Notes: generated by a model not told the origin, from the sequence alone. Shown: positions 35,060 to 44,653, numbered from the stretch's first letter. The stretch: DNA of 64,000 nucleotides from Acidobacteriota bacterium (GCA_025463125.1 JAOAPX010000074.1:1-64000), one strand, 5' to 3'. A program made the numbers and translations.

Positions 35060-36643
35060 TTAAATAACGGTTTTTCTTTCGCGCGAACCGGCAATCTGCA
35101 TCTGGTCGCGATATTTCGCAACCGTTCGGCGCGATAATTTAATGCCTTCTTTGCTGAGCACCTTGGCAATCTGATCGTCGGTCAGAGGTTTTTTCGTGTC
35201 CTCTTCTTCGATCATCTTCTTGATGCGAAGTTTCAGGATTCGCGTCGAAACTTCTTCGCCGTCTTCATTCAGCATGCCTTCGGAGAAAAACCGGCGCAAT
35301 TCGATGACGCCCTGCGGCGTGTGCGCGTATTTGCGATTGACGACGCGCGAAATCGTCGAAAGATGCATTCCGATGTCTTCAGCAACGTCTTTGAGCATCA
35401 TCGGCTTAATATGCTGCACGCCTTTATCGAGAAATTCGTGCTGGCGATTGACGATGCATTCGACGACGCGGTAAATCGTCTGCCGCCGGTGCTCGATGTT
35501 TCGCAGCAAATCTACGGCTGAGCGAAATTTATCCTTAATAAAATCTTTTGTTTCTTTCGACGTATCGTTTTGATCTAAAAGACTGTGATACGTCTGGCTG
35601 ATGCGCAGGCGCGGGCTTCCGTCATCCGTAAAATAAATGACGTAATCGTCTTCGACCTTTTCGATATAAACTTCCGGCGCCACATAAATCGGTTCTTCCG
35701 AAGAATAACCGCGCCCCGGATACGGATTCAGCACGCGAATTTTATTAATCTCTTCGTTTAGAGCGTGCAGTTCGACGCCCGTATCTTTGGATAAATGCTG
35801 AAGCCTGTGCGGCTGCAAATCTTCCAGGTGATTGCGAACGAGTTCCGCCGCAAGGCTTTCGCCCTCGCCGTTTACCTCGAGCTGAACGAGAAGACATTCG
35901 TTGACGTCGCGCGCGCCGCAGCCGACCGGGTCGAGACGCATGACGATCTGTCGGGCTTTTTCCACCGTCTCGACCGAGCAGCCGCACATCTCGGCGATTT
36001 CTTCACTCGCGGTCGTCAGGCGCCCGTCTTCGTCGAGGTTTCCGATAATGCAGCAGCCGACATCTTCCAATCTTTCGCTGATCTGCTGCAGATTGAGCTG
36101 CCATTCCAGATGCTCGATCAGCGAAGGCGAATGAGACAAAAACTGCTCGAAGCTCGGCGCGTCTTCCTTGTATTCGAATTCCTGCGTTTTATACCCGGGA
36201 TCGAGATAATCCTGAAACTCTCTGCCGTAATCAATTTCTTCGAAAGCATCGGATTTTTCGCCGACGTATGTTTCCTCGTCCGCGTCGTAATCCGACGTCT
36301 TGCCTTCCTCAAAACCATTTTCCGACGGATTCTCGGGCGAATAGCTTTCGGCTAAATTTTCGAGATTCGCGATGTTCTCAATCGAACCGGAAAACTCCGG
36401 CTCGGCGCTGTTTTCAAAGGATTCCGGCTGCCCGTCCGCATTTTGATCGAGAATATTACTCGATATTTCCTGAATTTCGTCGCCTGATTGTACTTCTTCG
36501 AGAACCGGATTCGAGATTAACTCGGTTTGGATGAGCTCGCTTAATTCCATCGAGGTCATCTGCAACATCTCGATTCGCTGCCGCAGCTGCGGCGTGAGAA
36601 CCATTCCCTGTCTTAAAGTTGTTTGAAGTCTTAAGGATGACAT
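35060..36643 (-). CDS. rpoN: RNA polymerase sigma-54 factor
   Basis: Directs RNA polymerase to -24/-12 promoters that need enhancer-binding ATPases. Region I is Gln/Leu-rich (SLRLQTTLRQGMVLTPQLRQ, then MLQMTSMELSELIQ). Region II is long and acidic (about residues 60-150). The core-binding and helix-turn-helix regions follow, and the RpoN box reads SRRTVAKYRDQM (about 507) near the C-terminus. At 527 residues it is slightly longer than usual because of the acidic region. It is in the classic lptB-rpoN-hpf order. No enhancer-binding protein gene was seen in the window. Confidence 0.97.
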   Translation of the reverse strand: MSSLRLQTTLRQGMVLTPQLRQRIEMLQMTSMELSELIQTELISNPVLEEVQSGDEIQEISSNILDQNADGQPESFENSAEPEFSGSIENIANLENLAESYSPENPSENGFEEGKTSDYDADEETYVGEKSDAFEEIDYGREFQDYLDPGYKTQEFEYKEDAPSFEQFLSHSPSLIEHLEWQLNLQQISERLEDVGCCIIGNLDEDGRLTTASEEIAEMCGCSVETVEKARQIVMRLDPVGCGARDVNECLLVQLEVNGEGESLAAELVRNHLEDLQPHRLQHLSKDTGVELHALNEEINKIRVLNPYPGRGYSSEEPIYVAPEVYIEKVEDDYVIYFTDDGSPRLRISQTYHSLLDQNDTSKETKDFIKDKFRSAVDLLRNIEHRRQTIYRVVECIVNRQHEFLDKGVQHIKPMMLKDVAEDIGMHLSTISRVVNRKYAHTPQGVIELRRFFSEGMLNEDGEEVSTRILKLRIKKMIEEEDTKKPLTDDQIAKVLSKEGIKLSRRTVAKYRDQMQIAGSRERKTVI

Positions 36644-36753
36644 ATTTATGGCTTAAACACATTAATTTGAACTTCCCTTTTAAGTTTCAAATTAAAGAAC
36701 TCTTACTTAATAAATTATAACCGATTTGTCAGGGAAAAGTGAAAAACTAAATG

Positions 36754-37539
36754 CTATAAGCTGAACCTCTCGCCTAAATAAAGTCGGCGAACATCGGCAT
36801 CTTCAACCAGCTGTTGAGGATTGCCCGCACGCAAAATTTTCCCTTCAGTCATTATAAAAGCGCGATCGGTAATTCCGAGAGTTTCCCGGACGTTGTGGTC
36901 TGTTATCAATATACCGATACCCTGATTTTTCAGATAAAGAATGATTTCGCGTATGTCATCGATAGCCAGCGGATCAATCCCCGCAAACGGCTCGTCCAAA
37001 AGTATAAACCGCGGCTCGGTGGCAAGACATCTGGCGATTTCGACACGCCTGCGTTCTCCGCCCGAAAGCGCGTCGCCGCGCGTTTTCCTGACGTGCGTTA
37101 TGCCGAATTCCTCAAGCAGCTCTTCGAGACGCGCGAACCGTTCGCCGCGCGACATTTTCATCGTTTCCAAAATCGCCAGGACGTTTTGTTCGGCTGTCAT
37201 TTTTCTGAAAATCGAAGGTTCCTGCGGCAGGTAACCGAGTCCGAGGCGCGCTCGAAGATACATCGGCAAGCCGGTTACCTCCTGCCCGTTGAGCATGATC
37301 CGCCCTTTTTCCGGGTGTTCGAGACCGACGAGCATATAAAAGGTCGTTGTTTTCCCTGCACCGTTTGCCCCTAAAAGCCCGACTACTTCGCCCTGGCTGA
37401 CCGAAAGATTTACGTCGTCGACGACGCGCCTGCGCCCGTATGACTTTTGCAGATTAAAAGCCGCCAAAGATTCGCCGGGCACTTTATCATAATTGCCGTT
37501 CGGGTTTTTATCTTCGCTGTATTCAAATGTGCCGGTCAT
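36754..37539 (-). CDS. lptB: LPS export ABC transporter ATP-binding protein
   Basis: The ATPase of the LptB2FGC transporter that extracts LPS from the inner membrane. Walker A is [10 protein letters not shown] (about residue 55), the signature [16 protein letters not shown], Walker [14 protein letters not shown], and the switch His lies in [11 protein letters not shown]. The 261 residues include a short 20-residue N-terminal extension. It begins 3 bases after the LptC-LptA fusion gene, so the two are certainly cotranscribed; rpoN follows after 110 bases. Together they supply three Lpt functions from two genes. Confidence 0.97.
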   Translation of the reverse strand: MTGTFEYSEDKNPNGNYDKVPGESLAAFNLQKSYGRRRVVDDVNLSVSQGEVVGLLGANGAGKTTTFYMLVGLEHPEKGRIMLNGQEVTGLPMYLRARLGLGYLPQEPSIFRKMTAEQNVLAILETMKMSRGERFARLEELLEEFGITHVRKTRGDALSGGERRRVEIARCLATEPRFILLDEPFAGIDPLAIDDIREIILYLKNQGIGILITDHNVRETLGITDRAFIMTEGKILRAGNPQQLVEDADVRRLYLGERFSL

Positions 37540-37542
37540 TAT

Positions 37543-40293
37543 TTAATTATTTTTGACTTTATAAACCGAGCGAATTCTGCCCGCCGCGTTTTGTTTGGTT
37601 TTGCCTTCGCCGACGACGCGGTTTTCGCGCAAATAAACCGTTACCTGTCCGCCCTGCGAGCTGCCGTTTTCGGCATCTTCGATTCGCGCCGGGTTTCCTC
37701 TTAAAGTAACGATTTCGTCCGAGGCGTTGTACTGCGCGTAATCGCCGGCGGCGCGCCGTTTCGGCTGCGTAACGACGACGTTGTTTTCCGCGACGGTTTG
37801 CGAAACGTCGTTGCGCTCGTTCAAATAAACATTGGCGACGCCCGCCGTAATGCGGTCGGTTCCCTGCCGGATGTCAACGTCCGTTTCGTAACGCAAAACG
37901 CGATTATCGCGATTAAATATTAATTTTTGGGCAGACGCGTAAACCGGAATATTGGTTTCGCGAGCGCCTTCTTTTCGCTTTGCGTTATATAAAAGACTTT
38001 GCACGCCGCCTTCGGCTACGAGCTGCCCTTGCCTCTGCCGCAGCATTAAACGGTCGGCGCGAACGTAATTATTTTCCTGCCATGCGCGCGCGTTTCCCGT
38101 ATATACGCCGACTTCTTCGCGATGATCAAATTCCGCCGCGTGTGCCGTTACGAAAACGGGCTTGTTCGAATCGCTGAAAGGCGCCGCGCCGCCGGTTTGT
38201 TTTTGATTGTAATAAGTCGTGCTGACCTCGCCGCGCAAAGCCGTTTTTTCGGCTCGCGTATCCCAATCGATCTCATTTGCTTTTGCGCGGGCGCGCGAAT
38301 CCCAAACCGTCGGCTCGCCTCCGCGCAGACGGACCACTTCATCATTCGCCGTAAAACTGATCCGTTCGGCGACGCCGTTGCGGTCAAGCTCTGTAAACTT
38401 CGTATTCCCGGAAGCGTCAAACCGCTCGATATCCTGGGTTTGCGGATCGAATGAGGCGTTTAAGCCGTCGGCTAAAAGCGTTTGTGTTCCGCGCTCTTCG
38501 CTCTGGGCAAGCGGCGTGCGAATCGTCCTGGTTTTTCCGCTTGCAGAGCAGTTTTTCGCATTGTTTCCAATCGGGAAGAATTCACAGTCAAAGCGCGGCG
38601 CGTTTACGGTTGTTTTATAATTTTCCGCCGAGTTTTTCAGCGGTTCGACAAACAATTCGGCGTTTCCCGCCGCTTCGGCTCGCGCCAAATCTTTGCCGTT
38701 CGGATTGAAAACGGTTTTTACAGTATCGGCGGTTAAGCGTTTGTTCGCCGCGTTCGGCGCTTCGCTCGGCGCGTTAAGCTGAATCGTCGTGCGTCCCTGC
38801 GTCTGCATCTGATCGAGCAAGCCCGCGCCTTTAAAGTTCAGGCGAATCGAATTTGCGGCGGAGAGCGTGACGCGTGAATATTCATTCGACCGCGCCGGAA
38901 TCAGCACGGCGTTTCCATTGCCGACGGCGTTTGCGGTTTGAAGCTGTTGGTTGTCGTTGTAATTTACGTTCAGTTCGCGCGCGGAAATTTCCGTCGTCCG
39001 TTCGGGCGTTGTTTGTTTTAGATACGAATTGCCTTTTGCCAGCGCAAAGCGCAGTTTTTTGTTCGGGAAAAGCTCGACAAATAAATTATCGCCTTTAATT
39101 AAATCGTTTCCCTGCGCGACCTCCGCGTTTCCGCTAAGAGAGATTTTCCCGTTCGACTGCTCGTAAATCGCCTCGTTTGCTCGAACATTCGTCGGTTGAT
39201 CGTCTTCAATCGTGACGATATGCACCGCGTGTTTCAACTCAAAACGATCTGCGTCTTTTTCGTAAACGGCGTAACCGGAATTTATCCTGGTCGGTTTGTT
39301 GTCATTGACGGTCGTTTCGATTTCCACATTATCGAAAAGCTCGAGTCGTTTAAGTTCGCGTTCGATCTTCGCGGTCGCGCGATTTGCGCGTGTTTTCGTC
39401 CATTTCGCGCTCGCGGGTGTCGCTTTTTGATAAACTTCGACGCCGCCGTTCAAATCGATCTGCCTGATCTCTTTATCTGTAAAAAAGGCGGTCGCGCGGT
39501 CGGACTTGATGTCGGTCGGCTGCTGCAGATTATCGTTTTGACCGCTTGGAATGATGTTTATAAAAACGTTTTCGCTCAGCTCAATCTTGCCCGCGCCTTG
39601 ATCGAACACCGCGTAATTCGAAGTAATTCGAGCGCTTTGCAGATTATTTCGCGCCATCTCATCGCCGGGACCGGCGGCGGCGTAAGCGTCGATTTCGACC
39701 TGCTTCATTAATTCGAGTCTTTTTTCACGCGTATAAACGAGCGCGCCGTAAGATTTGCCTTTTATGTTTTCGCGCTCGAATTCGACAAGCTCTTCGGCTT
39801 CAGCGGTTTCCGTCGCTTTTTTATAAGCGATCTGCTCGGTTTTAACCTTTAAGCCGTCGCGAGTTTCGATATTCACGCTGCCGGCGAAATAAGCCGTAAA
39901 ATTTTTGTTTTCTTCGGGAATATAGATGGCTTTGGCGGCGGTTATCCTGTCGTTTTGCTCGCCCGTTTCGTCGAATACCTGCAAAAAGACGTTTTCCATT
40001 TCCTGGTGATTGTCGGCGTAAGTTCTGACGCGGTCGGCTTTTATAAAGTATTTTTTGACGTCGCCCTCGGTTTCCGTTCGCTCGTAGCCGTTGATTTCCG
40101 CAACGACGTCTTTTGAAAGCTCGGTCGGAAAACCTTTCATTCTGAATTCCTGGTTATTGCGGGCGCGATAAAACCCGATTCCGACGATCAGCACGGTTGC
40201 GATCAAAGCGAATATCGCCGCGACGCGAAAATATTTCGGCAGTTTGGCGCGGGCTTGAAGCTTTTTGATGTCCGGGCGTTTGTTTTCGGGCAC
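37543..40293 (-). CDS. lptC/lptA: LptC-LptA fusion, LPS periplasmic bridge protein
   Basis: A 916-residue protein joining two usually separate LPS-transport parts. Residues 20-41 are a single membrane anchor (YFRVAAIFALIATVLIVGIGFY). The LptC domain follows (about 50-200), then a long series of OstA/LptA-type beta-jellyroll units (about 200-880), recognisable by repeated phrases such as GNAEVAQGNDLIKGDNLFVELF and NARAWQENNYVRADRLMLRQ. LptA is normally about 180 residues, so this is far longer and could span the periplasm without oligomerising. The start is GTG 40293, 4 bases after recJ. It ends 3 bases before lptB. The basic C-terminus reads RIRSVYKVKNN. Confidence 0.88.
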   Translation of the reverse strand: MPENKRPDIKKLQARAKLPKYFRVAAIFALIATVLIVGIGFYRARNNQEFRMKGFPTELSKDVVAEINGYERTETEGDVKKYFIKADRVRTYADNHQEMENVFLQVFDETGEQNDRITAAKAIYIPEENKNFTAYFAGSVNIETRDGLKVKTEQIAYKKATETAEAEELVEFERENIKGKSYGALVYTREKRLELMKQVEIDAYAAAGPGDEMARNNLQSARITSNYAVFDQGAGKIELSENVFINIIPSGQNDNLQQPTDIKSDRATAFFTDKEIRQIDLNGGVEVYQKATPASAKWTKTRANRATAKIERELKRLELFDNVEIETTVNDNKPTRINSGYAVYEKDADRFELKHAVHIVTIEDDQPTNVRANEAIYEQSNGKISLSGNAEVAQGNDLIKGDNLFVELFPNKKLRFALAKGNSYLKQTTPERTTEISARELNVNYNDNQQLQTANAVGNGNAVLIPARSNEYSRVTLSAANSIRLNFKGAGLLDQMQTQGRTTIQLNAPSEAPNAANKRLTADTVKTVFNPNGKDLARAEAAGNAELFVEPLKNSAENYKTTVNAPRFDCEFFPIGNNAKNCSASGKTRTIRTPLAQSEERGTQTLLADGLNASFDPQTQDIERFDASGNTKFTELDRNGVAERISFTANDEVVRLRGGEPTVWDSRARAKANEIDWDTRAEKTALRGEVSTTYYNQKQTGGAAPFSDSNKPVFVTAHAAEFDHREEVGVYTGNARAWQENNYVRADRLMLRQRQGQLVAEGGVQSLLYNAKRKEGARETNIPVYASAQKLIFNRDNRVLRYETDVDIRQGTDRITAGVANVYLNERNDVSQTVAENNVVVTQPKRRAAGDYAQYNASDEIVTLRGNPARIEDAENGSSQGGQVTVYLRENRVVGEGKTKQNAAGRIRSVYKVKNN

Positions 40294-40297
40294 TACA

Positions 40298-42007
40298 TTA
40301 ATTATCCGTTCTTAAATCTTCGACGACAAGTTGAAGCCGCGTATTTCCGTTCCAGGAGTTTGCTTCAGGCGTATAGGCTAATTCGATGCGGCTTTGTGCT
40401 TTGAGAGTTTGCTCTTTTGATTTCTCGACGCCGTCCCACCAAACCGCTTCAAATTGCTTGCCGGAAGCGTCTCTGAGCTTTAATTTCAGGTGTTTTTCTT
40501 TCATCACGAACGGGTCGGTTTGCAGAAACAAATCTTTCGTCACAAAAGTCGGTTTTTTGTTTCCCATACCGAAAGGCTCGAGCTGCTTTAAATCTTCGAC
40601 CAGAGACAAACCGAGCGTGTTTGAAGAAACCATCGCGTCGATTTTAAGTTCGGGGATAAAGTCTTCCTCGGTCAGATTTTCCAAAGCGTGGCGATTAATT
40701 ACTTCGCGCAGCCGGTCGATATTTTCAGCCCTGATTTTCATTCCGGCGGCAGCCGCGTGTCCGCCGAACTGTTCCATCAAATCGCCGCACGTTTCCAAGC
40801 CGCTCAGCAGATGATAATTGGCGATGGAACGCGCCGAGCCGTGTCCGATGCCGTTTTCGAGCGAGATGACGATCGCCGGTCGATTGATTCTTTCGCTGAT
40901 TTTTGAAGCCGCCAGACCGATGACGCCCCGATGCCAGCCTTCGCCCGCGACGACAGCGACGTGCGGCTGTTTTTCTCTGCCGCCGTTTTCAAGATATTCA
41001 AACAAAGCGAGCTCGGTTATCTCGCGCTGAATTTTCTGGCGCTCGCGGTTTCGGCTGTCGAGAATTTCGGCTAATTCGCGCGCTTTTTCAAAACTGTCGG
41101 CTTCGAAAAGCTCAACGACCTGCCGGGCGCTTTCCATTCTTCCGGCGGCATTGATGCGCGGCGCGATGCGAAAACCGATATGATAACTCGTCATTTCCGA
41201 GCTGCAATCGGAAACTTCCATCAATGCTCTAAGCCCGTAATTATGCGCTTTCGGCAAATCCCGCAGCCCTTGCGCGACGATCGCGCGGTTTTCGCCCGTC
41301 AATTTCATAATATCGGCGATCGTCCCGATGGCAACGACTTTCAGAAAACCTTTGACGAGGTTTTCCCTGCCTTTTTCACGCAAAAGCGCGTGCACGAGTT
41401 TGAACGCGACGCCGACTCCAGCAAGATTTTTGTCCGGGTATTCGCAGCCCGGCTGGTTTGGATTGACGACGACGTACGCGGGCGGATTTCCCCTGGCTTC
41501 ATCCGACAGGTGATGATCTGTAACGATCACATCCATCCCGTTCTCTTTCGCCCAGGTTAAAGGCTCAAAGCTTCTGATACCGCAATCGGCGCTAATGACA
41601 AGCGAAAACCCTTTTTCCCTGGCGACTTGAAGCGCCGGAATATTGATTCCGTAACCTTCGGTAAAACGATTCGGCACGTGGAAACCGGTTTGCGCTCCGA
41701 GAAGTTCCAGCCCTTTTCGCAAAACGACGGTGCCGGTTGTTCCGTCAACGTCGTAGTCGCCCCAAATTAAAATCTTCTCGTTGTTTTCGACCGCTTTTAA
41801 GATGCGTTCGACCGCCTCTTTCATTCCCTTCATCAAAAAAGGCTCGTGAATATGGTCGTAAGAAGGATTTAAAAAGGTGTGCGCCTGTTCGACCGAATCG
41901 TAACCGCGTGAAATCAGTAAAGCGGCGACGATCGGCGAAACTTTTAAAGCGCCGGAGATAACTTTTATCTGATCGTAATTATGTTTTTTGATTGTCCAGC
42001 GCTTCAT
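40298..42007 (-). CDS. recJ: Single-stranded-DNA exonuclease RecJ
   Basis: A 5'-3' exonuclease on single-stranded DNA for recombination and mismatch repair. ATG 42007 (MKRWTIKKHNYDQ) was chosen because upstream in-frame codons run into uppP and are unlike the family. DHH motifs: WGDYDVDGTTGT (about residue 81), DCGIRS, VTDHHLSD, and the DHHA1 part with EGWHRGVIGLAASKI and GGHAAAAGMKI. A C-terminal OB-like domain (FVTKDLFLQ, LKLKLRDASGKQFEAVWWDG) completes the 569-residue protein. It starts the tightly packed recJ-lptCA-lptB unit. Confidence 0.97.
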   Translation of the reverse strand: MKRWTIKKHNYDQIKVISGALKVSPIVAALLISRGYDSVEQAHTFLNPSYDHIHEPFLMKGMKEAVERILKAVENNEKILIWGDYDVDGTTGTVVLRKGLELLGAQTGFHVPNRFTEGYGINIPALQVAREKGFSLVISADCGIRSFEPLTWAKENGMDVIVTDHHLSDEARGNPPAYVVVNPNQPGCEYPDKNLAGVGVAFKLVHALLREKGRENLVKGFLKVVAIGTIADIMKLTGENRAIVAQGLRDLPKAHNYGLRALMEVSDCSSEMTSYHIGFRIAPRINAAGRMESARQVVELFEADSFEKARELAEILDSRNRERQKIQREITELALFEYLENGGREKQPHVAVVAGEGWHRGVIGLAASKISERINRPAIVISLENGIGHGSARSIANYHLLSGLETCGDLMEQFGGHAAAAGMKIRAENIDRLREVINRHALENLTEEDFIPELKIDAMVSSNTLGLSLVEDLKQLEPFGMGNKKPTFVTKDLFLQTDPFVMKEKHLKLKLRDASGKQFEAVWWDGVEKSKEQTLKAQSRIELAYTPEANSWNGNTRLQLVVEDLRTDN

Positions 42008-42093
42008 TTTGTATACCGATCGATTCCTATTCGCTTTAATTCCATTAAAACAGTTACATAAAACGTTTACTGATGAAAATAAACGTCTAGATT

Positions 42094-42984
42094 TTAGATT
42101 TGCGGCGAAATAACGCCCTGCCAAAGCAAAACTAAAATTACGGCACCTAATATGATGCGATAGCCGATAAAAACGGCTGTCGAATTTTTGCGCAGAAAGG
42201 CGAGCAGAAACCAGATCGAAAGGTAACCGACAACGCCGGATACGATCGTTCCGACAAGCAGCGGAACGAAGCTGTCGGGCGGTAAAATTTCAATCGCTTC
42301 TTTTAATTGAAGCAAACCGCTCGCCGAAATTGCCGGGATAGAAAGCAGAAAGGAAAATCGGGCGGCGGCTTCGCGTTTTTGCCCGGCGAAAAGCCCGCCC
42401 ATAATTGTCGTGCCCGAACGGCTCGCGCCGGGCATTAAAGCTAAAACCTGCGAAAATCCGACAACGAGCGAATCAATTAAACCGAAGTCTTTCACCGCTT
42501 TTCTCTGGCTTCCGACAATCTCGGCGATGCCGAGCAGAACGGCGACCGAAATAAGCATTATCGCGATAAACCATAAATTCTTTGTTCCAGAGCCTTCGAT
42601 AAAGTCCTTGAACAAAATCCCGACAACGCCGATCGGGATCGAACCGATGATAATGAGCCAGCCGAGCCAGGATTCTTCAGAAAGCCAGATCGGGCGCACG
42701 CCGTGCGTGCCGGAAAACCGCATTCCGCGTTTTCCTCTTACCAAACGCCAGTGGTCTCGAACGAAAGCGGCGATAATGCTCAGAATATCGGACGCGAAGT
42801 AAACGAAAACGGCGGCGAGCGTGCCGAGTTGAATAACGGCAATCGTCGCTGTAATTTGATCGGGATTTCCTTCGTAGAGATTCGTCAAGCGGCTCGCAAA
42901 GACCAGATGTGCGGTTGAACTTATCGGAATAAATTCAGTTAACCCCTGGACAATGCCAAGAATAATTGCTTGTAAAAGATTCAT
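42094..42984 (-). CDS. uppP: Undecaprenyl-diphosphatase
   Basis: An integral membrane enzyme (BacA family) that recycles undecaprenyl pyrophosphate to the lipid carrier used for peptidoglycan and LPS O-antigen. The two conserved motifs are GLTEFIPISSTAHLVF (residues 15-30) and PGASRSGTTIMGGL (about 190-203), with the catalytic Glu and Arg. Seven to eight hydrophobic segments are visible in the 296 residues. It lies 86 bases upstream of recJ. Over-expression of this family gives bacitracin tolerance in other bacteria. Confidence 0.97.
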   Translation of the reverse strand: MNLLQAIILGIVQGLTEFIPISSTAHLVFASRLTNLYEGNPDQITATIAVIQLGTLAAVFVYFASDILSIIAAFVRDHWRLVRGKRGMRFSGTHGVRPIWLSEESWLGWLIIIGSIPIGVVGILFKDFIEGSGTKNLWFIAIMLISVAVLLGIAEIVGSQRKAVKDFGLIDSLVVGFSQVLALMPGASRSGTTIMGGLFAGQKREAAARFSFLLSIPAISASGLLQLKEAIEILPPDSFVPLLVGTIVSGVVGYLSIWFLLAFLRKNSTAVFIGYRIILGAVILVLLWQGVISPQI

Positions 42985-43072
42985 AAATTGTTTGGTAAAA
43001 GCGGAATTATTTACTGCTTACTTAAGAAAAATCATTACAGCAATTTACCATTAACCCGCTGCCATTAACAAA

Positions 43073-43843
43073 CTACTCGCGGTATTTCGCGCCGCCCGCA
43101 ATTTTGTCGTAAAGCCATGCCGGAAAAAATTTTCCAGCCCGCACAATGGTCGCGAGCTGCCATGGGAAAGCGGCAAATTTCTTTTTCTTTTCTATCGCCC
43201 GCAGAAAATGCGGAATTGAAGCATTGAGTTCCATCAAAAACGGCATTTTGTTTTCTCTGCCGGAGGTCAGAGGAGTTTTGATAAATCCCGGCTGAATAAT
43301 CGTAACGGCGACGCCGCGATCCTGGATGTCTAAACGAACGCTTTCGAAATACGCCGTCATTCCCGCTTTCGAAGCGCAGTAAGCCGCCGATTTCGGAAGC
43401 CCTCGAAACCCTGCGAGACTGGAGATCGCCACTAATTGCCCGCTTCCGCGCCTGACCATTTCCGGCAAAACGGCGGCGACCGAATTGACCGCGCCGCTCA
43501 AATTCGTGTTTATGACGCGATTAAAATCCTGCGGTTTCAGATTTTCGGCGCTTTGAGAGTTCCCGCCGATTCCCGCGTTGGCGATCAAAATATCGATTTT
43601 ACCGAATTCGCTTCTCAAACTTTCCGCCGCAGCACGGACAGCCGTTTCATCGGTAATATCAAGCGGAAAAGCTCTCGCCGTCGCGCTTTCTTTTTCGCAT
43701 TTGCCGACCAGATCGCGCAGAAGGCTTTCGCGCCTCGCGATCAAACCGAGAATAGCGCCGCGCTTTGCAAGCTCTATCGTGATTGCTTCGCCGATCCCGC
43801 TCGAAGCTCCGGTTAAAAGTACGACTTTTCCTTTCCAGAACAT
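43073..43843 (-). CDS. Short-chain dehydrogenase/reductase
   Basis: A 256-residue NAD(P)-dependent oxidoreductase with a Rossmann fold. The cofactor motif is TGASSGIG (residues 11-18), followed by LIARRESLL, where the Arg-Arg pair suggests NADPH. NAG is in LIANAGIGG (about 91). The catalytic Ser is in VAISSLAG and the Tyr-Lys pair in AAYCASKAGM (about 156-160). The C-terminal stretch with RAIEKKKKFAAFPWQLAT is of the type seen in bacterial DltE/YqjQ-like SDRs. Substrate unknown. It lies 88 bases upstream of uppP. Confidence 0.93.
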   Translation of the reverse strand: MFWKGKVVLLTGASSGIGEAITIELAKRGAILGLIARRESLLRDLVGKCEKESATARAFPLDITDETAVRAAAESLRSEFGKIDILIANAGIGGNSQSAENLKPQDFNRVINTNLSGAVNSVAAVLPEMVRRGSGQLVAISSLAGFRGLPKSAAYCASKAGMTAYFESVRLDIQDRGVAVTIIQPGFIKTPLTSGRENKMPFLMELNASIPHFLRAIEKKKKFAAFPWQLATIVRAGKFFPAWLYDKIAGGAKYRE

Positions 43844-43922
43844 AATTTTGATGCAAAAACGGAAAGTTCAGAACAGAAAATCAAAATTCTATTCAACGAT
43901 TGAGATGACGCGGGCGCGGCGC

Positions 43923-43987
43923 ACGCAACTTTAAATCCTTTGAACGTCGCTGCCGCGCCTCGCGTTCATTGATTTGTTATGTTGCGT
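43923..43987. other. Bipartite imperfect hairpin, weakly attC-like
   Basis: Three paired blocks are arranged symmetrically: acgcaac/gttgcgt (43923-43929, 43981-43987), aaatc/gattt (43933-43937, 43971-43975) and tgaacg/cgttca (43941-43946, 43963-43968), with short unpaired spacers. Outer 7-base boxes ending AAC and starting GTT, a 65-base size and unequal spacers recall integron attC sites, but the boxes miss the RYYYAAC/GTTRRRY consensus at one position, and no integrase is present. It could also be a terminator-like structure. Confidence 0.3.
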
Positions 43988-44004
43988 CGTTATTTTCACC
44001 ATGC

Positions 44005-44070
44005 CGACTTAACCTAAAAGCCTGTTTGAGTTTATCACGCAACGTTGATGATTTTTCACCGTTAAAGTCG
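44005..44070. other. Imperfect inverted repeat downstream of the zinc-ribbon gene
   Basis: cgacttaac (44005-44013) pairs with gttaaagtcg (44061-44070) with one bulged base, 66 bases overall, and contains a small inner palindrome caacgttg. It is 45 bases past the stop of the minus-strand zinc-ribbon gene and next to the hairpin at 43923-43987. Confidence 0.35.
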
Positions 44071-44114
44071 TAACTTGAAAAACAAAATAATGCTTTCGCT
44101 AGCTTTCACACAAG

Positions 44115-44486
44115 CTAAGATTTAACTGAGCTTTCCGCCGAAATAGAACCAACTGTTTTACCGCACGCGGCACAAAAAGCGGCTTGCGGTGTTCGCAAAG
44201 GTTTGCCGCAGTTTTCACACGCTTCACCGTAAAGAGAGATTCTGTGGTGCATAATTGCATTGTGATTTGTTTCTACGAAACCTGTAATTCTTTCGTAGGC
44301 TTCGCAAACAGGCTTGAAACGGTCTGCAAGACGATTTTCTTCACGCGCCAGCGAAGCGCAATTTACGCGCTTTGGCATTTTGACGCTTTTGAAACACTCG
44401 CCATAAATTCTGTGAATTTCGGCATATTCAGCTTCATCAAGCATCGGAACATCCATTTTGCAACGCCAGCACCACAAAACTTTCAC
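44115..44486 (-). CDS. Small double zinc-ribbon protein of unknown function
   Basis: A 123-residue protein. CWRC near the N-terminus (residues 6-9) and CENCGKPLRTPQAAFCAACG near the C-terminus (about 92-111) are Cys-pair knuckles; the latter is a complete four-Cys zinc ribbon. The middle is helical and charged (DEAEYAEIHRIYGECFKS, then ENRLADRFKPVCEAYERITG). The start is GTG 44486, with a GAGG ribosome-binding site 8 bases upstream and a stop codon closing the frame just above it. Isolated between non-operonic neighbours. Similar small proteins occur scattered in bacterial genomes; no role is known to me. Confidence 0.75.
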   Translation of the reverse strand: MKVLWCWRCKMDVPMLDEAEYAEIHRIYGECFKSVKMPKRVNCASLAREENRLADRFKPVCEAYERITGFVETNHNAIMHHRISLYGEACENCGKPLRTPQAAFCAACGKTVGSISAESSVKS

Positions 44487-44623
44487 GACTTGAACCTCAG
44501 ATTACAAAAAGAAACATAACTTTCTATTTAAGGCAATACATCATTCACTGAGATTGCCCGCGAATTACGCGAAAGGCACGAAAAAGGAAAATCAATTCAA
44601 CTGGTTAAATAGGAGAAAGTTGC

Positions 44624-44653
44624 AAAACAAAATCGATTTTGGCGATTTGTTTT
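44624..44653 (-). terminator. Hairpin downstream of the ACT-domain gene
   Basis: aaaacaaaatcg pairs with cgatttgtttt with one bulge, giving an 11-base-pair AT-rich stem 15 bases after the stop. The T-rich left arm on the minus strand fits a modest intrinsic terminator for the RNase J-ACT unit. Confidence 0.5.

Noticed and set aside
35795-36355. 186-codon plus-strand ORF inside rpoN
   Set aside because: Antisense shadow of the acidic region of rpoN; its Phe/Arg-rich translation reflects complement codon bias.
42008-42124. N-terminal extension of recJ to 42124
   Set aside because: Overlaps uppP by 31 bases and the added 39 residues are unlike RecJ; ATG 42007 matches the family start.
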